The notes beneath the pieces are model-generated. The model did no database searches. It worked only from the letters and a program-made list of their open reading frames with translations, and had not been told where the DNA came from. Of a stretch of 64,000 nucleotides of DNA, positions 1-11,400 are shown piece after piece. This DNA comes from Amyloporia xantha. Its lineage: Eukaryota > Basidiomycota > Agaricomycetes > Polyporales > Adustoporiaceae. Numbering within the stretch: the first letter of the stretch is position 1; each line of letters opens with the position of its first letter. The DNA is taken from positions 3,348,001 through 3,412,000 of the forward strand of contig JAYKKR010000001.1 of assembly GCA_036971615.1 (NCBI GenBank), read 5' to 3'. A program made the translations under genes and the position numbers.

Positions 1-266
1 TGCTTAGGCTCGTATGGCGCTGCCGTCAACCATTGTGAACTTGTGCGCACCGCAACATGCGAGTCAAAAGTGTCAGTGAACACTCGACTGCCGCAAGGAA
101 CTCCAACTTCCTGTGTCCAGGGATCCATGTACCCTAGAGCCTAGTGAGCATGGGGTTCTGAACGTGACATTTGCTCTAACAAACTCATCATGACGCCCTT
201 CTTGGACGGCGCCTAGTTTGAGAATCTGCCTCTGTCATCCTGAGCGAAGACCGGTCCTGGTGGTAT
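1..266. other. Left-edge sequence, no gene seen
   Basis: No ATG-started frame here connects convincingly to the downstream gene. It could hold its 5' leader or an undetected upstream exon. Confidence 0.4.
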
Positions 267-1437
267 ATGTCCTCGCTCCTAGTCCACATGAGCGATAGGC
301 CCACATTCTCCCTACGTTCAACGCTGGGAGTACCGTGCTGCCGTACAGATATGCTGCAACGCCTGTCAAACTTCTCGTCGGTCATCAAAGAGCTGGAAGA
401 TCTTGTCTGCCTCTCACTAACTGTGCTCGCCTATGGCATGATTCCGACTACATCTGCTCAAGCGGGACCCAGCTCTGACGTCCGCACGCGGCCTCCTTCG
501 TCAAATCGACTCGCTAAAGTTTTCCCTCCGAGAAAGTATGGATCTCCGGCGGATGGCGCTGTGTGCTATTTTGGGCTCAGCATTTGATTTGCTAGGTACC
601 TTGCTGTGGCGGCGCAAGTCGTGTACTATGGTGTGGTCTCTAGATTGCCAATGGTCGCGTGAGTGGCTCATATGCTGTTATCTGAGTGATGTTCTTGACT
701 TACTAGGCATCATCCTGTGTGCGGTCTTTAGCCGCGTCACGATAGTAGATTATCGCGGCAACATAATGCTAGACACTTACGTCCGTCCAACGTAAGCATG
801 CACATTGCAGTGCTAAGTCTCCCCTTCACCCACCGCTCCTACAGTCAACCTATCAGCGACTATAGGACAGCGGAGACAGGGCTACAACCCATGAATCTTG
901 CGACAGGTATAGTGAATCTATTGCCGGTTATTTATTATGATGTATCACGGTCTACTGTTGATCAGCACCCACCTTCATTGACGTCCAACGGCAAGTAGCA
1001 GCGCTGATCAACAGGAAGATCATCATAGGATATGCCTTGTGGCACTTTTTGTCGGTCAGTCAGACCAAGTCTTAAGTTGGACACCTTCATTGATTCCTCA
1101 ATAGGTTTTGGGGCTGGCACATCCTGCGATTGACACGCGTGATGTGGCCTTGTTCATGCCCTTCCGACGGAGCCTTAGATCAAAGGCTAACGTCGTTCTT
1201 CCTCTCGTCACTCTGGTCAACCGGTTCATGGCCCGTAACATCGGTTTAAACGGCGAGATCCCGGTAAGTCAAGGTTTGTGATTGAGTATCTTGAACTAAA
1301 TATCTCAATAGGTTGAGCATGCTCGAGCTGCGCTTGACCTATTTCGATCATGCGAACATACCTGGGAGGAAATTATTGAGACTGGAGCGTGGCCTTGTGC
1401 TTTACCACCGGCCGATTACGCTGGATGCTTCACCTGA
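267..1437 (+). CDS. REX4-like exonuclease-fold protein, active site lost
   Basis: Seven exons (267-535, 596-658, 732-791, 845-906, 966-1054, 1105-1263, 1312-1437) join in phase to 275 residues. The fold matches the DEDDh RNase of the Rex4/ISG20L2 type: KYLAV at the first strand, RVTIVDYRG, DYRTAETGLQP, then IIIGYALWHFL, HPAIDTRDVALFMPFR and VEHARAALDLF. In active family members the residues are DxE, an Asp in the GHALxxD motif, and HxxxxD near the end. Here they are AAQ, Phe, Glu and His, so all five ligands are missing. The fold is otherwise intact and no exon contains a stop, so this may be a pseudoenzyme rather than a pseudogene. The start at 267 is the first ATG of the open frame; the N-terminal 90 residues are unrecognised and an upstream exon is possible. 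It ends tail-to-tail with SPF27. Confidence 0.72.
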
Positions 1438-1687
1438 AAAAAAGGTTACATACATCGGCTTATTCCCATCAACTACTTACAGACGAAGTCGACTCACCTG
1501 CTAATTGCGCGAGCATAGTCGTAATCTGCATCACTCACTCTCAGCACCATGCGTCATTCTTTACGAGCTCCCCTTCGACACCCTGCCTGTATTACTAGCC
1601 ACACTGCATATCCCACGATCAAGATTCGCTGTCGCACCTATGTATTCCATGGAACCGTGCCACACGGATGTGATATAATACAATTCC

Positions 1688-2536
1688 TCATTCAGCGATG
1701 GATACAGTCGACAAACTGGACGCAAGTTCAACTTCATTTTTGTTGAGTCTTTCTATCTCCACCTCCAACGCCACATTTGCCATCTCAATCTGCAGTATGT
1801 TCGAGATGAGCTCGGTCCACCGCGTTTCCAGCGACGTCAGCTGGTTGCCTATTCGTGTCTGTGTCGCAAAATGTGGATTACTGACACTGAATTCCAACGC
1901 AAATAAATGATGTACTGACCTGGAAGTTCTTACGCTCCCTGTTCACCTCGGTCGTTAGATTTTGCAGCTCCTCCAGAGACTTTTCGATATTTTTTGCGGT
2001 GGCCTCTGTCAAATAGTTATGTATTCGCCACGCATTTGAGCCATATGACTGCAGAAGCGCCAAGTTGGTATGCCTTTCGAGGATCGTCAGGAGCTGTAAT
2101 TCGAAACGGGTTCCATAAGCATACCGTAGCCGCTGATGCTCTAACTGTGCATGGGCATTTCGTAGAGCCGCCTTCCACTCGTCTTCATCACTAGGATTCT
2201 GAGGCCCCGGTAGTTGATAACGTGTTGTGTCTAAAGGTGGCAGCGGCTCATGCGACTCGATGCGAGCGAGCTCAGCAGCCAGTAAAGGATGGTCCTACAT
2301 CGTAGGGTCAGTTCAACCCATGAGGACACCACAGCACAGTGAGTACGCACAGAGAAAAGGCTCAATGGTGGGGGGACGCGAGGGTGCAGAGTCTGGGTAG
2401 GTTTCGCCTCCCGTGCAAGCTCTTTCTCGACCTTTTCTCTCAGAATGGGATGTTGCTCCAGGTCATTGTCGTAATATGGTAGAGAGTCAAAGATTGAAGG
2501 GCCCGCGGTCTCCTCTATAGGGGTCTCAATAGACAT
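1688..2536 (-). CDS. Pre-mRNA-splicing factor SPF27 (BCAS2/Cwf7 family)
   Basis: Three exons (2536-2351, 2294-1920, 1858-1688) give 243 residues, the usual size for this family. Hallmarks are the N-terminal DSLPYYDNDLE followed by a peptide resembling the family's LREKVEKELARE, and a C-terminal coiled coil introduced by YGSNAWRIHNYL and ending in the long Glu/Leu-rich helix. SPF27 is a core subunit of the Prp19/NineTeen complex, which joins the spliceosome at activation; it is expected in the nucleus. The start is the first ATG of the frame and sits 132 bp from the divergent start of the complex I subunit gene, so both probably share one promoter. Nothing unusual is seen in the coding sequence. 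Confidence 0.9.
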
Positions 2537-2668
2537 TGTACAGAGCTAGAAAATCGGTGTTGAGTGTAGCGAACTGAAGCCTATAGCAGCATTCGAGCGC
2601 TAGGCGCCTGTGGCTCGCTCAATCGGGGACAGTCGCGTCTCTCCAATTCGCTCACGACGTCGACAAAC
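2537..2668. promoter_or_regulatory. Shared divergent promoter, SPF27 / complex I 30-kDa subunit
   Basis: Only 132 bp separate two start codons that point away from each other, so the region must contain both promoters and both 5' leaders. No specific element can be named. Confidence 0.6.
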
Positions 2669-3810
2669 ATGTCTATGCGGTTGGCAGTCAGGACCAGCAG
2701 GCTGCTCAGAAATGCAGCTCCTCGCCGTGCTGTAGGTCCAGCGCTGCAGGCGACCCGTGCTCTGCACGACTCTCGCCCTTCGAAAGGTTGGTCGTCGATC
2801 ATGGTCGAACAGTCCAGGACGACATCGCTCATAAGCCCGTAGCATCAACATCCCCTTTCATTGAACAGACCTCACCCAACCCCACCATCACCAAATACGC
2901 CGAGACGACGGAGAAGCTTCACACATATGGCTCGTACCTCCTCCAATGCCTGCCGAAATTCATCCAGCAGTTCTCTGTCCTCAAGGATGAGCTGACGCTC
3001 TACGTCTGCCCGATTGGCGTCGTCCCTGTCCTCACTTTCCTCCGCGATCACTCGCAATGCCAGTTCAAGGGATGTATGGACGTCAGCGGTGCTGACTACC
3101 CTGAGCGCGAGAAGCGGTTTGAGGTCGTTTACCACCTGCTGAGTGTAAAATATGGAGGTCGGATCAGGGTGAAGACATACGCTGGCGAAACGGACCCTGT
3201 TCCTAGTGCGGTGCCTGTCTTCAGCGGTACAGATTGGTATGGATCAATTTGTTGTTCGGTCTGTCGAAAGCTAACTTTCGCTGAAGGTACGAGAGAGAGA
3301 TCTGGGACCTGTACGGCGTGTTCTTTGAGGGCCATCCAGATTTGTGTGTATCATGACTTCTATCCTATGTTGAACCTGTCTTCTGAACCTACACTTTAGG
3401 CGTCGTATCCTTACTGACTATGGTAAGTTGTACAAGAAGATGCTGGATACAGGCTGACAGAGACCTTTAGGCTTCGAGGGCCATCCTCTTCGGAAAGACT
3501 TCCCGTTGACGGTACATTATTATTCATTTCTGAAGCGTATTCGTAAACTAATATCTTGCGGTAAGGGTTACACCGAGCTCCGCTACGACGAAGAGCAAAA
3601 GCGTGTTGTCTATGAGCCTCTCCAAATGACGCAGGCCTTCCGGTATGCTTGGTGCTCCTTTATCTCTTTGCGCTGCTCATCTCGCTTGCCTCTAGAAACT
3701 TCGACGCCCTGTCGCCCTGGGAACAAGTTGGTGATGGTACAACTCCGAGGAGACCAGAGGAGTTGAAGCCTGTTCCACCGCCGAAAACTGAAGAGCCTCA
3801 GAAGAAGTAG
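2669..3810 (+). CDS. NADH:ubiquinone oxidoreductase 30-kDa subunit (NDUFS3 / nuo30)
   Basis: Seven exons (2669-2786, 2843-3236, 3287-3343, 3400-3422, 3471-3511, 3566-3642, 3696-3810) give 274 residues. The N-terminus is rich in Arg, Ala and Ser with no acids ([20 protein letters not shown]), a typical mitochondrial presequence. The core carries the family landmarks [98 protein letters not shown] and [17 protein letters not shown]. The protein belongs to the peripheral arm of respiratory complex I in the mitochondrial matrix. The first intron (2787-2842, donor gttggt) is the least certain: it was chosen because it restores phase; an alternative inside the presequence (gtgctctg donor) also fits. 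Confidence 0.95.
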
Positions 3811-4333
3811 CACTCTCTTCGGTATTTTGACATGATACAATTTGTTTCACATGTGCTCTCGTCCAGTGGTTCGACCTGACCCAACAACGTTGATATCTGA
3901 GACTCCAGAAGGAAGCGTATGACTTCTTTATAAGATATATAGCCTCACTTTTCCATCCACTTCCAGTCAGATTCGTCCTCGTTTTCGTGGTCACAGTAAA
4001 CGTCATCATATTCTGGTCACCGCGGTCCACTTACGCCTGCCCGAGTGCACGTGATGTTTCGCGTCGCGTCGCGAGTCGAGTTGAAGTTGTGTCTGAGCGC
4101 AACGCGTCGTGCCGCTGAACGTTGGACGCTTTGGCGCAGTTCATCCACTCTGCATAGTGTCGTTGGTGGTTGTGGTGGGCTACGTTATATTTCTGGCGCT
4201 ATCTGGGGCAACACTACTCTAACTCAGAGAAACAGTCCACTCCTTTCCCGGCGAAACACCCATCGTAGTCCTCCATTGGAACCTACATACCCTGCCATTG
4301 TCATAATAGATAGGAGGAGAATCATTCCGTGCG
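3811..4333. other. Intergenic region, no gene seen
   Basis: It contains the 3' end of the complex I gene and the upstream region of the next gene. A 162-codon frame at 4045-4533 runs into the next gene in another phase and has no recognisable motif. Confidence 0.4.
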
Positions 4334-6325
4334 ATGATCTCTCCGTTATCTTCATTTATAATTCTCCTCTCCCTCGGTGCTTTTGCGCATGCCTTGCCTG
4401 TCGCTCTACTACCGAACGCGCCAACTTCCCCTCTCGTATTCCCCCTGTCTGTTGTGCCTCTCCTACTACTTGCTACACTCAAGTATGCCTATGTCAGATA
4501 CCGCAGATATCAGAACAATTACGCCATCGATGAAAACAAGTCTGCTGCCGCTGTCACTTGTGGCTTGTGGGTTCGCTTCTTTAGGAGGATCAAGCTGAAG
4601 ATTGAACTGGTGCAGACCGGATATCTTGTGGGCTTTCTGGGCTCGCCTGAATGGGAAACAAGAATCGATCGCAAGGTCATCAAAACAACTCGCAAGTCCC
4701 ATACGCTTGTTGTCTCGAAGCCCTCGTCCTCTCTCCTATATTCACGGATCCTGGGCGACTCATCTAGGAGCAGTGGAAATGATACGTCGCATCATACCAA
4801 TCAGTGCAACCATTCACGACCCCGGTCTAGATCTGCTTCTGTGTCCTATCTTGACATGCGATCTCCTCAGCCTCATGTCGATATAACTAGCTGCGCCAGC
4901 GTGCATCCGTCTTCACCTGCTTGCAAATTGTCTACTCCTGGGCTGCCATTTCCACCGACCGCGTACTTTCCTTCGCGGGCTGTCCATGCACCTCCTGAGA
5001 TACCGTCACCTACTCTAATGCAGATCATGGAGCCTGTGCTGTCTTCTTGGTATGATGATACAATGGCTAGAGATCTGGAAAGAAGCCAGGGAAAGTCGAA
5101 TAGTTCTGGCGCAGCATCAAGTCAACACCAATCTGGGAATCGGTCGCAGTCACCTAGTGAGTATCTTTATACCTGTTGCTACAGAAAATTGACTCGCTAC
5201 GCGACCGAAGCCCCACCGTTCGAAACACCCCCGACATCTCCTCAATCTCAAAGTTCCTTTCTGTCTTTAAACGTCATTCGGGAGCAACTTGTCATGTCTA
5301 CTTCTTCATCTCGATTGGGTATCGGAGGTCTCAATTCGCTTACCGTTTCTGTTTATGAGGCTTCTCCTTCAATCGCAGTTCCTCCCCCAACTCTCACTCC
5401 GACGATACGTCCACGTTCATGGGATGTGCTGTCAGGAGAATGGCAAGGCCAAGGTGCAAGGATGGGCGGTCAATCCGACCAATTCATGTTGCAATCGCCC
5501 ACTCATCGTTCGCCTTCAACTCCTCCGTCTATGTACTATTTTGAAGCTCCGAGTCGCGCCCCTTTTTCTACCACAACCCGTCCCCTCAATGTTTCCGGAA
5601 AGCGGAAAAGTCTCTCGCCTCCGACTACTCCTTCATTTGAGACTTTGTCTCCCCTCGAGATCGTCACCGGCAAGATTCGCCCATCACCCAAAGGGGCATC
5701 GTTACAGAGGCGCAGAAGTGGCAGCCCCCGTATTGGTCCATCGCCTTTGCGTAACTCTGTATTGGTAGAAACTTCTATGAGCCTGCCGACGATGGACGTT
5801 TCTAGGACTAACAGTGTTGCGCCTTCTGTCAGTGGTACCTGGGAGCTCGAGGATCTTGTCAGGGACGGCCAGCTCGACGTGGACGCTGTCTCTGCTGCAC
5901 TCGGATTGGGCCTCATATCAATGGAGGATAGCGACGAACGACTTGAAAACCCTCCCGCTAGTCCCGAACCCGAGCTTTCTCACTCCCCAGATCACTCTTT
6001 CTCCGACCGCTTCGCAGGTATGGGTTGGGGTCGTGCCTGTGAGTCGGGAATGACCACACTACAAATGCGAGTCCCAGGCGAACAACTATCTGCGATTATG
6101 GAAGAAACGGACGAGGTCAACTCTATCGAGGAGAGTGTGCGAAACTCTGCAGGCTCTCTTTGCGGTCCTGGGCCGCAGTATTCCGGACTCAGTTTGGATA
6201 AGTTAATCGAGGCTTCCTGCGGTGCTTCCATTGTCGAGTCAGAAGCAAATTCATGCTATGAAGCCGACAAGACGAGTATTTGGGCAGACGAAAAGAGTTG
6301 GAGAGAGAGCCCGTCTGCACAGTAA
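4334..6325 (+). CDS. Ser/Pro-rich protein with N-terminal membrane segments
   Basis: The frame is open for 663 codons. I do not recognise a family. Residues about 5-20 form a signal-like hydrophobic stretch and about 33-50 a second one, followed by the basic patch YVRYRRYQ, so the N-terminus is probably membrane-anchored. The rest is low-complexity, rich in Ser, Pro and Thr, with repeated SP/TP sites (for example FETPPTSPQSQS) that suggest phosphorylation by proline-directed kinases, and an acidic C-terminal third. A consensus donor (gtgagt) at 5157 and an acceptor at 5209-5210 would remove a 54-nt in-frame intron encoding an odd Cys/Tyr-rich insert, giving 645 residues; I favour that. The start is the first ATG and matches the signal-like sequence. 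The adjacent Mtc1-like gene converges on it. Confidence 0.68.
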   Translation: MISPLSSFIILLSLGAFAHALPVALLPNAPTSPLVFPLSVVPLLLLATLKYAYVRYRRYQNNYAIDENKSAAAVTCGLWVRFFRRIKLKIELVQTGYLVGFLGSPEWETRIDRKVIKTTRKSHTLVVSKPSSSLLYSRILGDSSRSSGNDTSHHTNQCNHSRPRSRSASVSYLDMRSPQPHVDITSCASVHPSSPACKLSTPGLPFPPTAYFPSRAVHAPPEIPSPTLMQIMEPVLSSWYDDTMARDLERSQGKSNSSGAASSQHQSGNRSQSPSEYLYTCCYRKLTRYATEAPPFETPPTSPQSQSSFLSLNVIREQLVMSTSSSRLGIGGLNSLTVSVYEASPSIAVPPPTLTPTIRPRSWDVLSGEWQGQGARMGGQSDQFMLQSPTHRSPSTPPSMYYFEAPSRAPFSTTTRPLNVSGKRKSLSPPTTPSFETLSPLEIVTGKIRPSPKGASLQRRRSGSPRIGPSPLRNSVLVETSMSLPTMDVSRTNSVAPSVSGTWELEDLVRDGQLDVDAVSAALGLGLISMEDSDERLENPPASPEPELSHSPDHSFSDRFAGMGWGRACESGMTTLQMRVPGEQLSAIMEETDEVNSIEESVRNSAGSLCGPGPQYSGLSLDKLIEASCGASIVESEANSCYEADKTSIWADEKSWRESPSAQ

Positions 6326-6740
6326 GAAGTGTCTTAGTCGCTGATTTTCTGGTGAGACGAACTGACATGGTTGTAAATCGTCAGGGAGAACATCGGCCTT
6401 GCCTGGTAACTCACTTTGTCTCCAGCACACTACTTCACCCCACGGCCGGACCCACAAACAAGATCCTTCGACATGCGCTACCCTTTCCTTTGGCATCAAG
6501 TCAAATCTCTTTCATTTCCCTGTCGTTACTTTCGTTAATGTTCTGCCTTGTGCTGTGACTCCTGCACACATCAACTTTCACATGGTCATGTAGCCTTATA
6601 GCACTGTATACCTTCCTTATAACAGCATATACATACAAATATATGATTCCTGTATCCTGCCAGACGTCAATATTAAATCCTACAAATGCACAAAAAGGAC
6701 CGGTGCCAGCGCGGATAGTGCTCGATAAAAGTACAATGAA
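6326..6740. other. Convergent 3' intergenic region
   Basis: It lies between the 3' ends of two convergent genes. Only short frames without motifs are present, so it is most likely 3' UTR and terminator sequence of both. Confidence 0.45.
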
Positions 6741-8219
6741 TCAGGAGGAAAGGCTCTCCTGCTCGACGACTTCCTCGGGCTCATCTGATATCTCGACAGT
6801 CTTCTTGGCCCAGCTCATCCTAGACACAATATATTCCTGTCCAACTACCTCAACTCCGAGCCGAATCGCTTCGACCACCAAGTCCTCGACCCACTCATAT
6901 TCATCCCAAAACTCAAGCCACCTTTCAGGGATCGCCTGGGTAATAGTAGAGTGGTTGAGCTGATGGTGAGGATCGGAGAGATATAGAAGGAATTGGAGAG
7001 AAGTGTGCGTAGTTGGCGTTGCTGGGGTCATGTGCTCGGCGTTAACAGCAGGCTGGGGAAGCGGGAACGTAGTCATGAAGGGTTGAATGCGAAGATAGAC
7101 GTAGGAATACGTCGTAGGATTTTGCGCAGATGATGCCTGCGTTGGTGCTGGATTGTCATTGCGCTTAATTATCTCGTCAATGTTCGCCTGCGATGGGAAT
7201 CAGTAATTTATCACAAGAGTTGTCTAGAATACATCCACCTGAGCAAGTTTGAGAGCAGCCTCAAGGCCTTCCACTGCGTTGAGTTCTCTCTTGGAGTCGG
7301 AGGACTCCTTCGGGCGGGACTCGTCGCCACGGTTGACGACCAGGTCTCCACCATCCACTTGTTCCATGATCTACCGCATGATCCTCAACATCAGAGGTAA
7401 TACCTGTAAGAACTACAGGAGCGTACCCGCGAAAGCGCCCGATAAACCAGAGATTCGATCCCGTCGTACCCTCTCATATCATGGCTCAACCAGACCTGGA
7501 TAACCTCATGCTCGGATATTGGCGGCGCTACGGCATTGAGAATATCCGTTAGAGTAGACAGCCCAACCCTCTTGAAGTCGGTACCTGGACCGCTGCAAGC
7601 TCAGTATGTGCGCACACGACGCGCAGCGTAGGCACGTACTGAGTTTGTCAAGCTGAGCAGCTCGGGCATATTCAAGGACGCCCTCGCCCCACTTTCGAGC
7701 TTGTTCATTCTTCGGCAAGTTCTTCACCTGCTCGTCCACCACCGATTTGGCTTGTTGAATGGCGGCGCTAGCACTTGACCATACGCTGCCCCAGCCCCAA
7801 CTGCCTGCGCCACCGGAGGTGTCTTGTGCTTGAGATTCCGACTTTCCGGTGACAGGAACAGACGCAGACAATCGGGAGCTCGCAGACTCGGTTCTGTGAA
7901 GGCCGGGAAGTGGACTAACAGCGGGAGGCAGCAGTGGTGCAGGTGCCCCCAGCTTCACTCTCTCCGTGCTCTTCCTGACTGTGGGTGTACCTGCTCTCGA
8001 TAATGGCCGGTCGATATGCGAGGTGGAAATGCGCGGAGGCTCGGAGCTCTTCTGCGTAATCTCATCTATAAACGCATAGACTTCAGCTTCGCCTTCGGGC
8101 GGTGGTTGCGCAGAGTCTTGGCCAGTAGCAGGGGTGCCGGCGGGAGGCGGTGCTAACGAGTCGAGATCATCAAGAAATTGCAGTGCCTCTTGCTGCTTGG
8201 ACTTAGACTTGATAGACAT
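6741..8219 (-). CDS. Mtc1-like protein (maintenance of telomere capping 1 family)
   Basis: Four exons (8219-7640, 7599-7427, 7370-7239, 7187-6741) give 443 residues. The N-terminal half is low-complexity with QFLDDLDSLA near the start and a tract of SP/TP sites. The segment GSWGWGSVWSSASAAIQQAK followed by ARKWGEGVLEYAR, the middle EHEVIQVWLSHDMRGY, and the C-terminal LYLSDPHHQLNHSTITQAIP, WLEFWDEYEWVEDLVVEA and GQEYIVSRMSWAKK match what I remember of the fungal Mtc1 family. The yeast gene is known genetically for telomere capping, but its biochemical role is unclear and it has also been linked to membrane traffic. The start is 253 bp from the divergent start of the chromodomain gene. Confidence 0.8.
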
Positions 8220-8472
8220 AGTAAGATCGGGGGAGGAAAGGAATAATCAGGTTATGTATGAGATAGGATTATTAACGTGAAACCACGACGATGGGCGGCC
8301 TCGTCAACTCAGACGCGACAGCGTGACCACTGCGCAATGTGATCGAGACGCGAGTCTTCATTCAGATTTATAGACCCGTCGACATCCTTTGCATCTGCTT
8401 TCTTTCTGTTACACAGGATCTTATATCCACACGTTGTCTCATTAAGATCTACCACTGCTATATCCGAGCTGA
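8220..8472. promoter_or_regulatory. Shared divergent promoter, Mtc1-like / chromodomain gene
   Basis: 253 bp separate the divergent start codons at 8219 and 8473, so both promoters lie here. I see no nameable element. Confidence 0.5.
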
Positions 8473-11400
8473 ATGGTGAAAAAGAAGGTCGTGGAGGAAT
8501 CGCCGTCCGAGGAGGAGGAGGACGAGCAGTATCATGTGGGTGCGTTGATGATCGGCTGCTGCTAAATCAACAGAGTGAATATATGGCGTATGTATAGAGG
8601 TCATCAAGCAAGCTAAGGTGAACGAAGAAGGTGGTTGGGTGAGTCCCGCCCGGTGCTTAGATTCCACATTTTACTTCAATCTCACGGCGTGTATTTCTTT
8701 CTTAGGATTATTTGGTCAAGGTCGTGAATATTCGGATTTCTATTTTAATCCTCACTCACGACGCATTTTCAGTGGGCGAATTATAGTTCTGACAGTAATA
8801 CGTGAGCTTGACAACCGTAGCTGCGCGATCTGTCCAGCATTGATGATGTTGTGAAGCTGGGAACCTGAGGAGAATGTGCAGGGCTGCGACCGTCTCCTGC
8901 GAGGCTTCTGGAAGAACGTAGGCATAGACGATGGCGACTATCCGGTCGGTCACACCGTATATGCCACGCCATCATGGATTGGTACGTATCAAACTCGTTT
9001 CACTGTTCGCAGCAGTCCGACTCTTTGTCGTGGTGTTCAGAAAAGGAGAAGACGTTTTTCGCAAAAAACTTCGGCGGGTCGAAAAAGAAAGAAAGCGAAC
9101 CGGAGAGCAGTGAGGGTCAGAGTAGCGACGAGGTCGTACAAGTTCCAGCCAAACGCCAGAAGAAACCGCGGAAGACCGGACCCGTATGACTTCAGTTTCT
9201 CTCCTTTCGCAGTGGACTTGATCTGATCCATACACACCAGGAAACTCGCAAAAAAAGCAACGGGGCGAAGAGGCCTCGTACAGAAGAACTTTCCGTCTCG
9301 CCGACAAAGAAGACCTCAAGGAAGCCATCGAAAGCTACTGTGCGGAAAACTCCACATACCGTAAGACCACTGCAAATCGACTGATCACCTGAGACCTAAC
9401 ACAAGTCGTGCGATTAACTAGGACGATTCAGGGGATGATTCAGACGATGCTCCTCTGTTAAAGGCGAATCGTCCGAAGAAACGTGTGACAAGACCGAAGA
9501 GTGGTGGCTCTGTGAGCTATAATCTAGATCATCTTCGTCTGTAAACCATCCTGAATCTGAAGTCACATAACTCATTGCAGTCTGCATCGGAGAGTTCTGC
9601 AGCAGAGCCCATCCGAAAAGCATCGAAACCGATGATCAAGATCAAGAAGACAAATGTCAAAGAATCAAGTACCGACCGAGTAACATCGAATACTTCTTTG
9701 ACTGAGGTCATACTAATCGTCTTGGTATTTGTTCAGAGCAAAGACAAGCCTGTTACGCGAGTACGAGCTGAACCTGCTGAGACAGTAAGCGAAGATCTAG
9801 GTTCGCTTTTCTCGGCACCGTCGTCCCCAGATATCGCGCTGGCAAGGAAGGAACTGGTACCGGATATACAGCCAGGACCATCTACCGCCCGACCTGCGCC
9901 CACTCAGCTGGCTTCGAGTTCGACTGCCCCTGTTTCGAAACCCAGGGAACGACCGACTGCAAAACCGTTACCAGCACAGGTGAATAACACAGGGACATCT
10001 GGTCTCACGACGAAGCAGCGATTAGCGGAAAAGGCTAAGACTCTCACAATACCAACGAAAGTCTCGACTTCTTCTTCGGTACAGAGGAACAACCTGGCCA
10101 AATTATCGTTCAAAAAGACTCCTGCTTCGGGTAGCACTGCGACGACTCCTATCCAAGAGAGCCATCCGCTCGCTAAACAAGTTGCAGGGTCTTCGCGTGC
10201 TGCTGCAGCTCCTGTGGATGTTACCACTGACGTTTCCCACTTTGTTCAATCTCCGGTCTCCATCCAGGATAACCCACTTTTGCCTGACCCGTTACCACCT
10301 TACCCTGACACTGTACCCAGGTATGACTTGTAGTCGATGACACTATGCCGAAGTTTACGCCTCACCGCATGTTTTTAGAAGACAGGTTGTTCCGCTTCCC
10401 CGCCGGAGTGTACCTTCTATCCCAACACCGATAGACCCTATGGCCGAGGCAGATCAATTCCTTTCAACGGTTATGCCTGCTGAGTGAGTACTGCGGCGTC
10501 TTGTGCAGTCATGAGCTGGGGTTGACCGTTGATCTTAGTCTTGCTGCACCAATGGAGTGCGTTACAACTCACAGTCATGACTGATCTACTGACGCTGTGT
10601 GCAGAGAAACCGCTGAAGAGAGTAGACCAGCACCGGCCCCGCCTGTTGCACCAGCTATTACCCAGACAAAGACCGCGTCTCTTGGGAGGTACATCTATTT
10701 CTGATGACTTCATTTCTTCTTTCATTTCCATTGATCAAAGTCTCGTGGCAGGATCCGTAAAAAGTACAAGTGGACAGGCGAACTCTTCATTCAGGTCGAA
10801 ATGGGAAGATCGCAGAGGCTATGCAACGCGCTGTTATCCGACGCCACAGACCCGGGTCCAAACGGCTTGCGATTCAGCATTTGCCTCCAAAGAGACCATC
10901 TGAGGCTGCAAAAATTGCATGATGTGGCAGATCTTTATATGATCCTCCAGGCCTGTGGTCCAGCTCAGCAGTTCGCGAAGCTCGGGCCTGAAGAGGAAGG
11001 CGATGCGGAAGCCATCAAAGTACTGGCTTCTCACATGAGACGAAGACGCACAGTAAGCGATATTGTTCACTTCTCATTCGGACGGCCCATAACGCTGACG
11101 CCAACAGTTCACCTATGCGCCTCTCATCCTGGACGACGTAGAAGTGGCTCTAATGCTGATTTTCCCCTCGTCGATCTTAGAGCTTTGTAAGACACTGAAG
11201 GTCCCGCGGGACCTGACAGAAGGAAACACACTGATTGCAGCCCTTGTTCCTTGGGAATTGACTCATCGTGAGTATGAGGCGGCATTTTGGCGAAGCCCGA
11301 GACCGGAACAGATCACCGAAGGTCTATTGGACCCAGCTGTGGCCCAGGTGCTCCGGGACAAGGCGAGTCAATTTCCCAAAAGCCCGGCATTTCATCGGGC

